This document shows positions 45,639 to 54,862 of a stretch of 64,000 bases of DNA, piece by piece. Numbering within the stretch: position 1 is the stretch's first letter; the number at the start of each line of letters is the position of its first letter. The stretch comes from Saprospiraceae bacterium (GTDB taxonomy: Bacteria > Bacteroidota > Bacteroidia > Chitinophagales > Saprospiraceae): positions 372,001 to 436,000 of the forward strand of contig JADJLQ010000003.1 of the NCBI GenBank assembly GCA_016709995.1, written 5' to 3'. A program made the position numbers and the translations under genes. Under the pieces are notes generated by a model. That model ran no database searches. It saw only the letters and a list, made by a program, of their open reading frames with translations, and had not been told where the DNA came from.

Positions 45639-46352
45639 TTAGGTCAGGTGAGCCGATTTCATGATCTGGGCAATAGCTTTGCTAAGCTTGGCTTCACCGG
45701 TTGACTCCTGAGAGTATTTAAATCTTTCAAAACATTATTTGGCCATCTTGTAAATACATTACATGGGTAGTGATATCATCCAGGTCGCTTAATATATGAG
45801 ATGTAATAACAATCAGTTTGTTTTTTATTTTTTCCTTGTTTACTTTATCTTTAAGTATTTCAGAAGCGACTGGGTCTAGCCCGGCGGTAGGCTCGTCGAG
45901 GATGAGCACTTTCGAATCAAACATAAAAGCGATGGCTGCACTTACCTTTTGCCTGGTACCTCCGGACAAGGTGCGCATAGGCTTTCAAACATCGATCTTA
46001 ATTCAAAGCTATTGATCAATTCTGTATCCAAATGTTCTTCATGTACATTTCGAATATTTCGTAACATCTGGAATAATTGCCCCATTTTCATGTTGTCAGG
46101 ATATCTTCCTATTTGAGGCATATAGCCGATTTGGGATCTGTATTGAAAGTCGTTATAGATCGATTTATTTTGAAATAATATTTGGCCTTCATTGGGTCGA
46201 ATCAATCCTAATATCGATTTAATCAAAGTGGTCTTGCCAGAGCCATTGGGGCCGATTAAGGATATTACCTGACCTTCTTCAAAAGTGACACTGATGTCGT
46301 CCAATGCAATGAGGTTTTTAAATCTTTTACACAGGTTTAATATCTTGATCAT
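45639..46352 (-). CDS. nosF: NosF, ABC transporter ATPase of the nos cluster (two frameshifts)
   Basis: About 238 residues in pieces. Walker A is GPNGSGKTT and the Q-loop GYMPQIGRYP. The frame breaks before MRTLSGGTRQKVSAA (signature motif), where one A is missing (plus T3 at 45983-45985), then continues with Walker B VLILDEPTAGLDP and the His-switch TSHI. A second break near 45729-45732 (an extra A) cuts the C-terminus; correcting it gives a tail ending AQIMKSAHLT at 45639. It energises NosY in the assembly of the nitrous oxide reductase copper site. The start overlaps the nosD stop by 4 bp. Confidence 0.88.
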
Positions 46353-47582
46353 AATTTGAGAGGGCGCATGATGGGATAGGGGTCAACTAAATTTTCTGGC
46401 GTAAGACTAGGTATTGCTTTCTCTACCTTGTCCAGCAAAGAAACAATAAAACTTCGCATCAAAAGCAAGGTGTTGGGATTATGTTCGATAAGCATTGAAT
46501 ATAAACTGATTGGATGATAGGGTATATCACCATAACCGTCTTTGTCGAGGTCATACCCCTCATATTTATCCCAATAATTATTTGTAAAATTACTCATCAC
46601 CATGGTTCCATTGGTAGCTACATCAAAAGTATTTCCCTGGAAATTATTATTTGAAATTATATTGTCTGAACAATTGGCCTGGACTTTGAGTGCCCAGCCA
46701 TTGTCCTGGAACTCGTTGTTTTTGACCTCAATTCGATTGCCACCTTCCATAAAAAATGCCAATAGTGTTTTTGATAAATTTGTTGTTGAGCAGGTAGCTG
46801 TCAGAAATATCTTTGAGGAGTATGCCATAGGAAGCTGTGCCCCAGTTTTGTTCGAATATATTTCCTTCCATATGTACATTTTTGGTATACATGACGGCTA
46901 CCCCGGTGCCATTATTGTAAAACCAATTTTCTATATAATGATCGTTGTGTGAAAACATAAAGTGCAATCCATACCGTAGATTGTTTTTACTCTTATTCTT
47001 TTTTATAAGTGATTCGGTCACAAATTCGAGGTAAATGCCATCACGATGACCTTGAATAGTATTTTCTTCAATGATAATGTGATTGGATTTCCAGATATGG
47101 ATGCCATTGCCAGCGCTTTGCTCTGAAGTAGACTGACCTGTGATAATATTTTGATATAGATTACAGTTCCTGCTATTGGCGATATGTATTCCAAAATGAG
47201 CATTTTCGATGCGATTATTTTTTATCAAAATATTTTCAGCATCGATTACACTTATCGCTGCATAATCATTTGAAGAGGATTTTTTAGAGTCTTTGATGAT
47301 AAAACCTGAAATCGAAACATTCTTTCCCTGGACTACTATATTCTCTATTTTATTCTCTCCATCTAATACCGGAAAATCGATGCCGATCAATACAATCGAT
47401 TTTTGAACTTGAATAATGCCGGTATACGTACCCGCGGAGACTTGGATAGTATCCCCTGCTTGAGCTACATCGATGGCTGTTTGAATAGAGTAATATTTAT
47501 GACTTTTGCCTACATTTAAAATATTTGCCTTTGTTGAGTTAGTATGGCATAGTATGAAAAGGATGAAACCGAGATATCTCAT
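46349..47582 (-). CDS. nosD: NosD, periplasmic copper-site maturation protein (one frameshift)
   Basis: About 411 residues in two pieces (46728-47582 and 46349-46879). A signal peptide is followed by a parallel beta-helix of NosD/CASH repeats with many N-N motifs (KNNRIENAHFGIHI, IIEENTIQGHRDGIYLE). Removing one base from the A6 run at 46751-46756 joins NTIGIF to MEGGNRIEVKNNEFQDNGWA. The C-terminal part has NYWDKYEGYDLDKDGYGDIPY, typical of NosD. NosD delivers sulfur or assists CuZ assembly with NosFY. It overlaps nosF and nosL by 4 bp each, confirming the operon. Confidence 0.9.
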
Positions 47583-48012
47583 AAATCAATCTGGCTTTGA
47601 CAACAAAGCATCCCATTTGAGGATTTCTCCGGGATATTTAGTTTGATGATTTTGGACGCTGGATAAATCAGCAAAGCTGCATCATGACTGTTCATAGGAC
47701 TTTTTAAATCAGGACTAATCAAGAACCAAGCGGAATCCACCGGTATGAAGTGGTTTGATTTGAGATAATCCATTGTCAATGCTTGGCTTATTATTCATCC
47801 ACTTGAATTAGTTTTAAGATGTTTTATCATGCACCCTATATCATCAAATTTTTAAAAGTTTACCTTTTTTTAGTTATAAGCTCTCCTCCATATTTAGTGT
47901 CTACAATACCCATTTTGCATACCTGGCAAGCGTCGACTCCTATTACAAAAGGTTCAGAGGAAGTTTTGCAGGAAATCAGCATTGTGCTGATTATCAAAAG
48001 CAGTGCGGTCAT
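47579..48012 (-). CDS. nosL: NosL-like copper chaperone lipoprotein (frame disrupted)
   Basis: The ATG at 48012 starts a lipoprotein signal (MTALLLIISTMLISC) and the metal motif DACQVCKMGI characteristic of NosL, a Cu(I) chaperone for N2O reductase. The frame then breaks at the T7 run (plus 47865-47871) and near the T5 run (47849-47853); correcting both gives GKLLKFDDIGCMIKHLKTN. An in-frame TGA (47795-47797) follows before the tail (DYLKSNHFIPVDSAWFLIS, SPMNSHDAAL) that ends at 47579. With three defects it is either badly sequenced or decayed. The upstream membrane-protein frame runs into it without a stop. Confidence 0.75.
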
Positions 48013-48598
48013 CTTGGGACTTTGTGATTTGTGTTTATACCATTCAAATAACCAAACTAACGAAGCAAGGGCCACTGCACCAAAGACAATCCATCCAGCT
48101 ACATCAGGAAAAGAGTAAGCATCAAAATTTAATAACCTTTTATGTCCAAATACTGGAGGTTGATAAGACAAGCCTGGCACCTGAATAGCAGCTTTAGGAT
48201 CAAGATTATGTCCGTATTCATAGCCCCATTTGTATAGATCATAAAATACGAATAAACCTCCTACCAGAGAAAGCAATATGTACGAGAGTAGAATTTTTCG
48301 CTTGCCTGTGATAGCTGCAGTTAGACCTAAGGCTATAAAAAAGGCGACTACATAGGACATAAATTTGAATTCTGGAAACATGTCTGCAGAGATATGTTTC
48401 ATTCCAATATAGTGATTGAGCCCATTTATAATATCGACATCCCGGAGAGTTTGTTGATCCAGATATACATAGTTAAACCTTCAGGATATTGTGGTGCAAA
48501 CAAATCAATACGCCAGGCCGGTAAAAATAAATCGCTATCAAAGCCCCGCTGGCAAATGCTACTAGTATCCTGGAGGTAAAACTAAGAGTATCCTTCAT
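48010..48598 (-). CDS. Integral membrane protein of the nos cluster (two frameshifts)
   Basis: About 197 residues when two missing bases are restored, in the plus A5 run 48523-48527 and the plus C3 run 48441-48443. The corrected start, MKDTLSFTSRILVAFAS, leads through YFLPAWRIDLFAPQYPEG to the longest piece, which starts at 48402. At least four hydrophobic helices are present, with an exposed LFVFYDLYKWGYEYGHNLDP loop. A comparable membrane protein accompanies clade II nosZ genes (nosB-like); that assignment is tentative. The frame continues into nosL with no stop, as an apparent fusion; one more indel would give an ATGA overlap instead. Confidence 0.65.
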
Positions 48599-48653
48599 TA
48601 TGAATTTATTAAATGATCTTAATATGTACGGTATTAATTTTTAGTCTTGAGGT

Positions 48654-49226
48654 TCAGTTATTAGCGGGTGGCAACAATACCTCATCTATCACATAGACCA
48701 ATCCATTGCTTGCGGGCACCGCAGCAAGGACATTGGCAGTACCATTGATTTTTATTTTGCCATCTGGAGTCTTGGTGATCGTGATATTTTGACTATTTAC
48801 CTGCCCTAGTTTTTGTCCGTTTCTAAGCATGTCTTCTTTGAAAACGCCAATGGAGACATGATACTCCAATATATTTTGAAGATCAGCTTTTTTGTCGTTT
48901 TTCATCAAGCTTTCTACCGTGCCGGCAGGCAATTTGGCAAATGCCTCATTGGTTGGAGCAAATACTGTAAATGGTCCTGCATTGCTTAGGTCATCCACAT
49001 AATCTGCCTGTTGTAATGCTGCTACTAAAGTTGTATGATCTTTGGATCCTACAGCGATTTTTACAATGTCTTTTTGAGATTCATTGTCGACAACCGCATC
49101 CTGACCATTAGATGTCATACCAGCTTCAGGTGCTGATGATTGAACAGTGGATGGTGCATCGTTTTTGCAAAACATGATAGTGGAGAGCATGAAAGCTATT
49201 ATAACGATGGTGATTAAATTTTTCAT
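48654..49226 (-). CDS. Fasciclin (FAS1) domain lipoprotein
   Basis: 190 residues: a lipoprotein-like signal (MLSTIMFC, Cys about 20), a short spacer and one FAS1 domain with the H1 motif DHTTLVAALQQADYVDDLSN, FTVFAPTNEAFAKLP and the H2-like YVIDEVLLPP. FAS1 domains mediate adhesion and, in some bacteria, ligand binding at the envelope. It lies inside the nos operon between nosZ (77 bp) and the membrane protein (55 bp), on the same strand. Its role in N2O respiration is unknown. Confidence 0.88.
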   Translation of the reverse strand: MKNLITIVIIAFMLSTIMFCKNDAPSTVQSSAPEAGMTSNGQDAVVDNESQKDIVKIAVGSKDHTTLVAALQQADYVDDLSNAGPFTVFAPTNEAFAKLPAGTVESLMKNDKKADLQNILEYHVSIGVFKEDMLRNGQKLGQVNSQNITITKTPDGKIKINGTANVLAAVPASNGLVYVIDEVLLPPANN

Positions 49227-49303
49227 AATTGTATAAGATTTTATGTAGGCTGAAATTTTGTAGACCCTTCAAATTGAAAAATTATTAATTGCTTTTTAAT
49301 TCT

Positions 49304-51291
49304 TTATTGTACTGCTGGTGGTTCGGGATCACCGGTGTTATAGGTGATGGGTACATTGCTGCCAGCTGGAGAAACCCTAAGATAACCTTGCATCTCTTGA
49401 TGCAGGGCTGAACAAAAATCAGTGCAATACATTGGGAATATTCCAACCCTGTCAGGATTCCATTTTAAGGTCTGAGTTTCACCGGGCATTATGAGTAATT
49501 CTCCTGTATTGGCTCCCTTGACTGCAAAACCATGAGGTACATCCCAGTCTTGCTCCATATTGGTGACATGGAAATATACTTCATCCCCAACTTTAATCCC
49601 TTCAATATTATCCGGAGTAAAATGTGAACGAATGGCGGTCATATATACATCAACTCTTTTGCCACTTCTGGTGACTTTGGTTTCTTTGTCACCTTTAGAT
49701 ACATATTTGTTGGTGTTTTCCTCGATTTTATAAAACTTGACTGAATTTTTTGTGATTAATTCTGCAGGACAAGCTTGCGCATAATGCGGCTCTCCGATAG
49801 TTGGAAAATCTAAAATAAGTTTCATTTTATCCCCACTGATATCATATAATTGTGCGCTTTGAGTCAGTTCTGGTCCAGTTGGTAAAAATCTATCTTTTGT
49901 AATCTTATTGTAGGCGATCACGTATTTTCCAAATGGCTTTCTGCTATCTCCTCCGGGTACACAAAGGTGACCAATAGAATAGTAGGTAGGCACCCGATCC
50001 AACACCTCAAGGCTTTTTACATTCCATTTTACGATCTCAGAAGAAACAAACATAGAAGTATAAGCATTGCCGTTATTGTCAAACTCGGTATGTAAAGGGC
50101 CTAATCCCGGTTTTTTTACTTCCCCATGCAGGACAGATTCATACTTCAATACTGGTAATCCTTCATAATCACCATCAAATGATTTGTCTGCAATGGCTTG
50201 TTGAATTTTGTAAAAGAGTACACTGGCATTAAGGCTGCTAGTTTTCCGCTTCCTACGATATATTCTCCAGTTGGATCTACATCACAGCCGTGCGGCGACT
50301 TAGGACAAGGCATTAAATACACCAGGCCAGGCAATTCTTTTGCATCTAATACGATCACTTCAGTTTCTATTTTGGAAGTCGCTGTATGCATGTTTTCATC
50401 ATAAGCATTGTGAGCATATCGTACGGCTTGTTTTTGCCTTTCCCTGCGCCAGGTATTGTTCGGCTAGTTTCCAGTTGACAGCCATAATGAAGTCCTTGTC
50501 ACGCTGGGATGCATTGACCTCCAGTAACGTATTGGCCTGTTCAGAATTATAACATGAAAAGAAAAACCACCCATGACTTGGACCCTTGCCGGCATGACTT
50601 AAGTCAAAGTTTACACCAGGCAATAGGATTTGAAAAGCGATACTCATATTGGGGCCTGCTGGATCCACTTTAATAAAACTGACGGTCCCTTTAAAATTTT
50701 GTTTGTAACTTTTGATGGGTACATCTCCATTAGAGTTGTCCATAGGTATACTGAATCGGGTACCGGCGACGACATATTCGGTGTTTTCAGTCGTGAAGGC
50801 AGATGAGTGGTTGCCAGCGCTATTGGGGATGTCGATGATTTCTGCTGTTCTGAATGTAGTCAAATCTATACGGGCTATTCGAGGAGTGTTATTTCCATTG
50901 ATAAATACCCATCGGCCATCTACCTCTCCATTGGTTTGAGACATTTCAGGGGTGGTGGAGCATCATCCCACGGGACAAAGCCATGAGATGTATTGAGCAT
51001 GGGTTTGGTTTCTTCACTGAAGCCATAACCTTTTTCCGGATCTACAGAGAATACAGGAATGACCTAAAAAGCCTTCCAGAGGGTAGTCCGTATACAGAAA
51101 GTTGTCCACTGAATCCTCCGGAAACGAAATTGTACATCTCATCATATTTGCCGGGCGCCACATATGCCTTGGATGCTGAGTCTCCACTGACGGCGGTTTT
51201 GCAATCCTTTGGGGCGACACCCGGGGATAACAATGGCCATACCCAAAAGGAATAGTATGACATGTATTGAACTAAAATTTATTGGTTTCAT
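49304..51291 (-). CDS. nosZ: Nitrous-oxide reductase, Sec-type (clade II-like) NosZ (several frameshifts)
   Basis: About 660 residues in at least four frame pieces. The start at 51291 gives a Sec/lipoprotein-like signal (MKPINFSSIHVILFLLG, then PGC) with no twin-Arg, as in clade II NosZ. The beta-propeller with CuZ-ligand His regions (FVPWDDAHHPE, SPHGCDVDP, GHLCVPGGD) and the C-terminal cupredoxin with CuA motif CTDFCSALHQEM (near 49410) are recognisable. At least six single-base indels are needed: near 51206, 51058, 50949-50960 (two extra), 50431-50435 and 50206-50209. It reduces N2O to N2 in the periplasm. The cytochrome c gene lies 27 bp upstream. Confidence 0.9.
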
Positions 51292-51318
51292 TTTTCATTA
51301 TTTATATAGTGAATACAA

Positions 51319-51786
51319 TTATTTTTCGCCATCATTACTTCTCATGAATTCAATGACTTTTCTGGCTTCATCCGGGGTAATGTTTTGATTTGGCATTCTT
51401 ACCAGGCATTGCTCCAACATTTTTTGAGCCTCCGGGTCTTTCTCTAACATCATATCTACATTGGTGATCATGTTGATGATCCAAAGTGGTTTTCGTCTTT
51501 GAGTCACTCCTTTCCAACCGGGTCCTACCAATTTGACTTCGCTTAGACGATGGCAGGACATACATTTCAATTCATAAGTTGATTTCCCTACAGATACCCA
51601 GTCGTTATTTAATGGATTGCCAAAAGTAATGTCACCTTCTTTGATTTCGGTACCGTGTACTTCAGGCTGGTTTTTGGCTAAGTCATGGATATCTATGGGC
51701 TTCTCGTCTTTTCTTACACCCTCGTTACCACAAGCCATAAGAAAGGTTAGCAGGAGGAATCCAAGGCATAAACTGATTTGTTTCAT
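51319..51786 (-). CDS. c-type cytochrome lipoprotein, first gene of the nos operon
   Basis: 155 residues. The lipoprotein signal MKQISLCLGFLLLTFLMAC places Cys at 19. A single heme-binding motif CMSCH (residues 75-79) and a Met near RMPNQNITPDEARKVIEFM (axial ligand candidate) define a small class I cytochrome. It probably passes electrons from the quinol pool to NosZ; this is inferred from position. Its first 100 codons and upstream region lie in the 465-bp segment that was duplicated by the insertion sequence, and a truncated copy sits on the other side of the element. Confidence 0.9.
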   Translation of the reverse strand: MKQISLCLGFLLLTFLMACGNEGVRKDEKPIDIHDLAKNQPEVHGTEIKEGDITFGNPLNNDWVSVGKSTYELKCMSCHRLSEVKLVGPGWKGVTQRRKPLWIINMITNVDMMLEKDPEAQKMLEQCLVRMPNQNITPDEARKVIEFMRSNDGEK

Positions 51787-51950
51787 ATTATTTTTTATTT
51801 AAGAAGTTTAGATTTAATCTTGGCTAAAAGTAAAACCTCATCAAAGCTCTGCTATTGATCTTAATCATTAGGTTCGCTGATTTTGGTCAATGTCTGAAAG
51901 CCAGATAATTATAATCAATAACAGTGAGGATTTCCTACCTTATTCTTTTC
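51486..51950. repeat. 465-bp direct repeat, left copy (long target duplication)
   Basis: Identical, as far as I can read, to 53605-54069 (constant offset 2119). It spans the 5' two-thirds of the cytochrome c gene and its promoter region. The insertion sequence lies exactly between the two copies. Confidence 0.92.
51855..51868. promoter_or_regulatory. FNR/CRP-type box upstream of the nos operon
   Basis: TTGAT-CTTA-ATCAT, one mismatch from TTGAT-N4-ATCAA, centred about 75 bp upstream of the cytochrome c start. This fits control of N2O respiration by an anaerobic or NO-sensing Crp/Fnr regulator. A second copy at 53974-53987 comes from the 465-bp duplication. Confidence 0.5.
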
Positions 51951-53604
51951 CTGTTTTCCGCACTAGAGCATTTTTTGAGATAAGTAATTGATAATCAGTT
52001 ATTGTTTTTGAGAAACGGGTGTCCGGGCTTATTTTTAGGGGTGTTCATTAGACAAAAGAAGAATAAATCTGGTAGTATCAGTGTTCAGATTATATCTAAG
52101 GTTGGGGCCGATATAAAGTTGAAAGACTGTTGGCAGTTCTGACCGAGAAGATCAAATAAAGAATTTAGTCCAGAAAGCCGAGCTTGATGTAATCAGTATG
52201 GTTGGACAATCAAGTTTATTCAATTCTGAACAGGATGTACAGCTTGAAAATTACCTGGACACTATAGAAAACATGCAAATTAGGACTATAGGGCCTGAGT
52301 TAATTTTTGGAAAAATATACGACGCCATCGGCTACAATGCTATCAAAGAAGACTTATTCCGGCAATTGGTTATAGCCCGTTTAGCTTTTCCACTGAGCAA
52401 GCTAAAAACAATAGAATACATCTACCGATATCAAGGAGTAACCATTGGTCTTGATCAGGTATATCGATTTCTAGACAAGTTAAATGATACATTAAAAGAA
52501 CAAGTTGAGCAGATTTCATATCAACACACTTTAAAGACTCTCGAAGGAGAGATAGGTATAGTATTTTATGACATGACGACTCTGTATTTTGAGTCTAATG
52601 AAGAAGATGATTTTCGAATGAGCGGATTCTCTAAGGATGGCAAACATCACTTACCTCAGATATATCTTGGTTTATTAGTAGGCCTAGGTGGCTATCCTAT
52701 CGGCTATGATCTTTTCGAAGGAAAAATATTCGAAGGAGATACATTGATCCCAGTTATTGACAAGTTGACAAAAAATTCAATTTGGCGAAACCAATCATTG
52801 TAGCCGACGCTGGCCTATTAACTAAAGCAAATATTGATACGTTAGCAGGTCTTGGGTATAGTTATATTATAGGAGCAAGAGCTAAGTCTGAAAAAAACAT
52901 TATCAAAAACGAAATTCTTTCCTTAAAGTTGAATGATGGTGAAACCAGGATAATTCACAAAATGGACGGCAATAGGCTTATAATATCGTATTCTGAAAAA
53001 AGGGCCAAAAAGGACGAACACAACCGGAAACGAGGCCTGTCTCGTTTAGAAAAACAAGTAAAATCTGGAAAACTTACCAAGCAGAACATTAACAATAAAG
53101 GCTACAACAAATACTTACGAATGAAAGGCAAAGTAGATATTGAGATAGATTATGATAAGTATAATGCTGATAAACAATGGGACGGGCTAAAAGGTTATAT
53201 CACAAATACGACCATTAGTCCTTCGATAATACTTGAGCAATACAAGAATCTTTGGCATATAGAAAAAGCATTTAGGATGTCTAAAACAGACTTAAGAATA
53301 AGACCCATATATCACCGATTAAAAGAAGGATAGAAGCCCATATTTGCCTCTCATTTGCCGCATACTCTATTTATAAAGAACTTGAAAGAATCTTAAATAA
53401 GAATCATTCGTCAATATCTATAGTACAAGCGGCGGAGCTAACTCATACTATGTATCAATTGAAATAAGCCTTCCAGAATCTAAAAAAAACAAATTGATTA
53501 CCTTAAAAATGGATCCCCTTCAAAAGGAATTGTCGAGCATTGTTGAATCAAATTATGCATAAAACTTGTCCACAGACGCCAGGGTGTCCCATTGCGGAAA
53601 ACGC
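51951..53604 (+). mobile_element. IS1634-family insertion sequence (1654 bp)
   Basis: The element fills the space between two 465-bp direct repeats. The ends carry inverted repeats sharing GTTTTCCGCA (51953-51962 and, inverted, 53593-53602). Inside is one transposase of the IS1634 type. IS1634 elements are known to make unusually long, variable target duplications of up to several hundred bp, which explains the repeats. The element starts 165 bp upstream of the cytochrome c gene and separates the nos operon from its original left neighbour, the PorT-like gene. Confidence 0.88.
52041..53562 (+). CDS. IS1634-family DDE transposase (frameshifted in this sequence)
   Basis: About 508 residues once five single-base deletions are allowed. 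A GTG at 52041 starts MFIRQKKNKSGSISVQIIS, typical of this family. Breaks near 52105 and 52120 precede the long piece that starts at 52198. The catalytic Asp is in DMTTLYFES, and YLGLLVGLGGYPIGYDLFEG and ADAGLLTKANIDTLAGLGY follow; the break at the A6 run 52770-52775 lies between them. The DDE Glu is probably in LWHIEKAFRMSKTDLRIRPI. Further breaks near 53328 and 53464 precede the end at 53562. The IRs and long duplications suggest recent movement, so the indels are more likely errors than decay. Confidence 0.85.
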
Positions 53605-53905
53605 GTGGTTTTCGTCTTTGAGTCACTCCTTTCCAACCGGGTCCTACCAATTTGACTTCGCTTAGACGATGGCAGGACATACATTTCAATTCATAAGTTG
53701 ATTTCCCTACAGATACCCAGTCGTTATTTAATGGATTGCCAAAAGTAATGTCACCTTCTTTGATTTCGGTACCGTGTACTTCAGGCTGGTTTTTGGCTAA
53801 GTCATGGATATCTATGGGCTTCTCGTCTTTTCTTACACCCTCGTTACCACAAGCCATAAGAAAGGTTAGCAGGAGGAATCCAAGGCATAAACTGATTTGT
53901 TTCAT
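53605..53905 (-). pseudogene. Truncated duplicate of the cytochrome c gene
   Basis: Exact copy of the first 100 codons of the 51319-51786 gene, including the heme motif CMSCH, cut where the direct repeat ends. The frame then runs about 35 codons into the insertion sequence and stops at 53498. It lacks the distal heme-ligand helix and cannot give a normal cytochrome. Confidence 0.88.
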
Positions 53906-54069
53906 ATTATTTTTTATTTAAGAAGTTTAGATTTAATCTTGGCTAAAAGTAAAACCTCATCAAAGCTCTGCTATTGATCTTAATCATTAGGTTCGCTGAT
54001 TTTGGTCAATGTCTGAAAGCCAGATAATTATAATCAATAACAGTGAGGATTTCCTACCTTATTCTTTTC
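53605..54069. repeat. 465-bp direct repeat, right copy
   Basis: Same sequence as 51486-51950. It holds the truncated cytochrome c copy and a second FNR-type box (53974-53987). The unique sequence resumes at 54070 towards the PorT-like gene. Confidence 0.92.
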
Positions 54070-54146
54070 ATAAACCGAACAAAATTTCTCCTATTTTAGA
54101 CAGACTAAAATCACATTACTCAGTGAAAAAAAACGATTTTTGTATT

Positions 54147-54782
54147 ATGGTGAAACCTCTGGTCTTGATATTTCTCCTTTTTCCGTGTCTTCTCTCTGCC
54201 CAAATCGGGGTCAAAGCAGGACTTAATTTTGCCAATTTTACTAAATCAGGTGATTTTAGTAATAGCACTCGTTCCGGATTTCATGCAGGGATTTTTGTGA
54301 CACCTAATGCTACCAAGGTCATTGGGTTCAATGCAGAGTTACTTTATTCCCGCCAGGGATATAATTTTAAGGATAAAAACAATACTGGCACGGTCAATCT
54401 GGATTATATCGTGATCCCAACTTTTCTCTCCCTTAATTTTACGCGATACTTATCCATCATGGGAGGATTAAATTTTGCTTACCTCTTTGATGGCAAGGTG
54501 GACACTATACCATCTTCTACCGGAGGTACTTCAGTTATAAAATTTAAAGATTATTACAAAAAGCTGGATTTTGGATTGGGTCTTGGTGCGGAGTCGCATC
54601 CGGTGGGAGGGCTGGTCATTGGTGCCAGATTCAACTTTAGTCTTGGCAATCTATTTAATTATGTCAATGATGCGGGTAGTGTCAAGGAAGCTTTTTTGCC
54701 AAAAGTCAATGGCAAGAATAATTTATCTCAGATCTACACCGGGTGGTTATTTAGCGGGTATAGGAAGTACGAGCGATATTGA
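54147..54782 (+). CDS. PorT-like outer-membrane beta-barrel protein
   Basis: 211 residues from the ATG at 54147, which starts the signal MVKPLVLIFLLFPCLLSAQ; a longer frame from 54009 has no signal and begins inside the duplicated segment. Beta-strand features typical of the PorT/OMP_b-brl_2 family: GVKAGLNFANFTKSGDF, FHAGIFV, NAELLYSRQGYNF and LDFGLGLGAE. The end, TGWLFSGYRKYERY, is less regular than usual for this family, so an undetected indel near the 3' end is possible. Function unknown; barrel proteins of this size are common in Bacteroidota. Confidence 0.8.
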   Translation: MVKPLVLIFLLFPCLLSAQIGVKAGLNFANFTKSGDFSNSTRSGFHAGIFVTPNATKVIGFNAELLYSRQGYNFKDKNNTGTVNLDYIVIPTFLSLNFTRYLSIMGGLNFAYLFDGKVDTIPSSTGGTSVIKFKDYYKKLDFGLGLGAESHPVGGLVIGARFNFSLGNLFNYVNDAGSVKEAFLPKVNGKNNLSQIYTGWLFSGYRKYERY

Positions 54783-54806
54783 TAGTATGAGCGCAGATTT
54801 ACAAAT

Positions 54807-54843
54807 AAAAAAAGACCTCCCGTAAAATAGAAGGTCTTTTTTT
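54807..54843. terminator. Bidirectional terminator between convergent genes
   Basis: Perfect 12-bp stem (54807-54818 with 54832-54843) bearing A7 and T7 flanks and a 13-nt loop. It serves both the PorT-like gene and the convergent T9SS protein gene. Confidence 0.8.
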
Positions 54844-54862
54844 GAGATTTTATCTTGAGAAA

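Noticed and set aside
43121..51291. True pseudogenisation of the GMC and nos genes
   Set aside because: Nearly all breaks are one-base indels in homopolymers, motifs on both sides are perfectly conserved, and essential genes elsewhere show the same defect.
51951..53604. Composite transposon formed by the two 465-bp repeats
   Set aside because: The repeats are host sequence (cytochrome c gene and promoter) with no transposase of their own; a long target duplication explains them.
54009..54146. N-terminal extension of the PorT-like protein from 54009
   Set aside because: It starts inside the IS-generated direct repeat and precedes a clean signal peptide at 54147.
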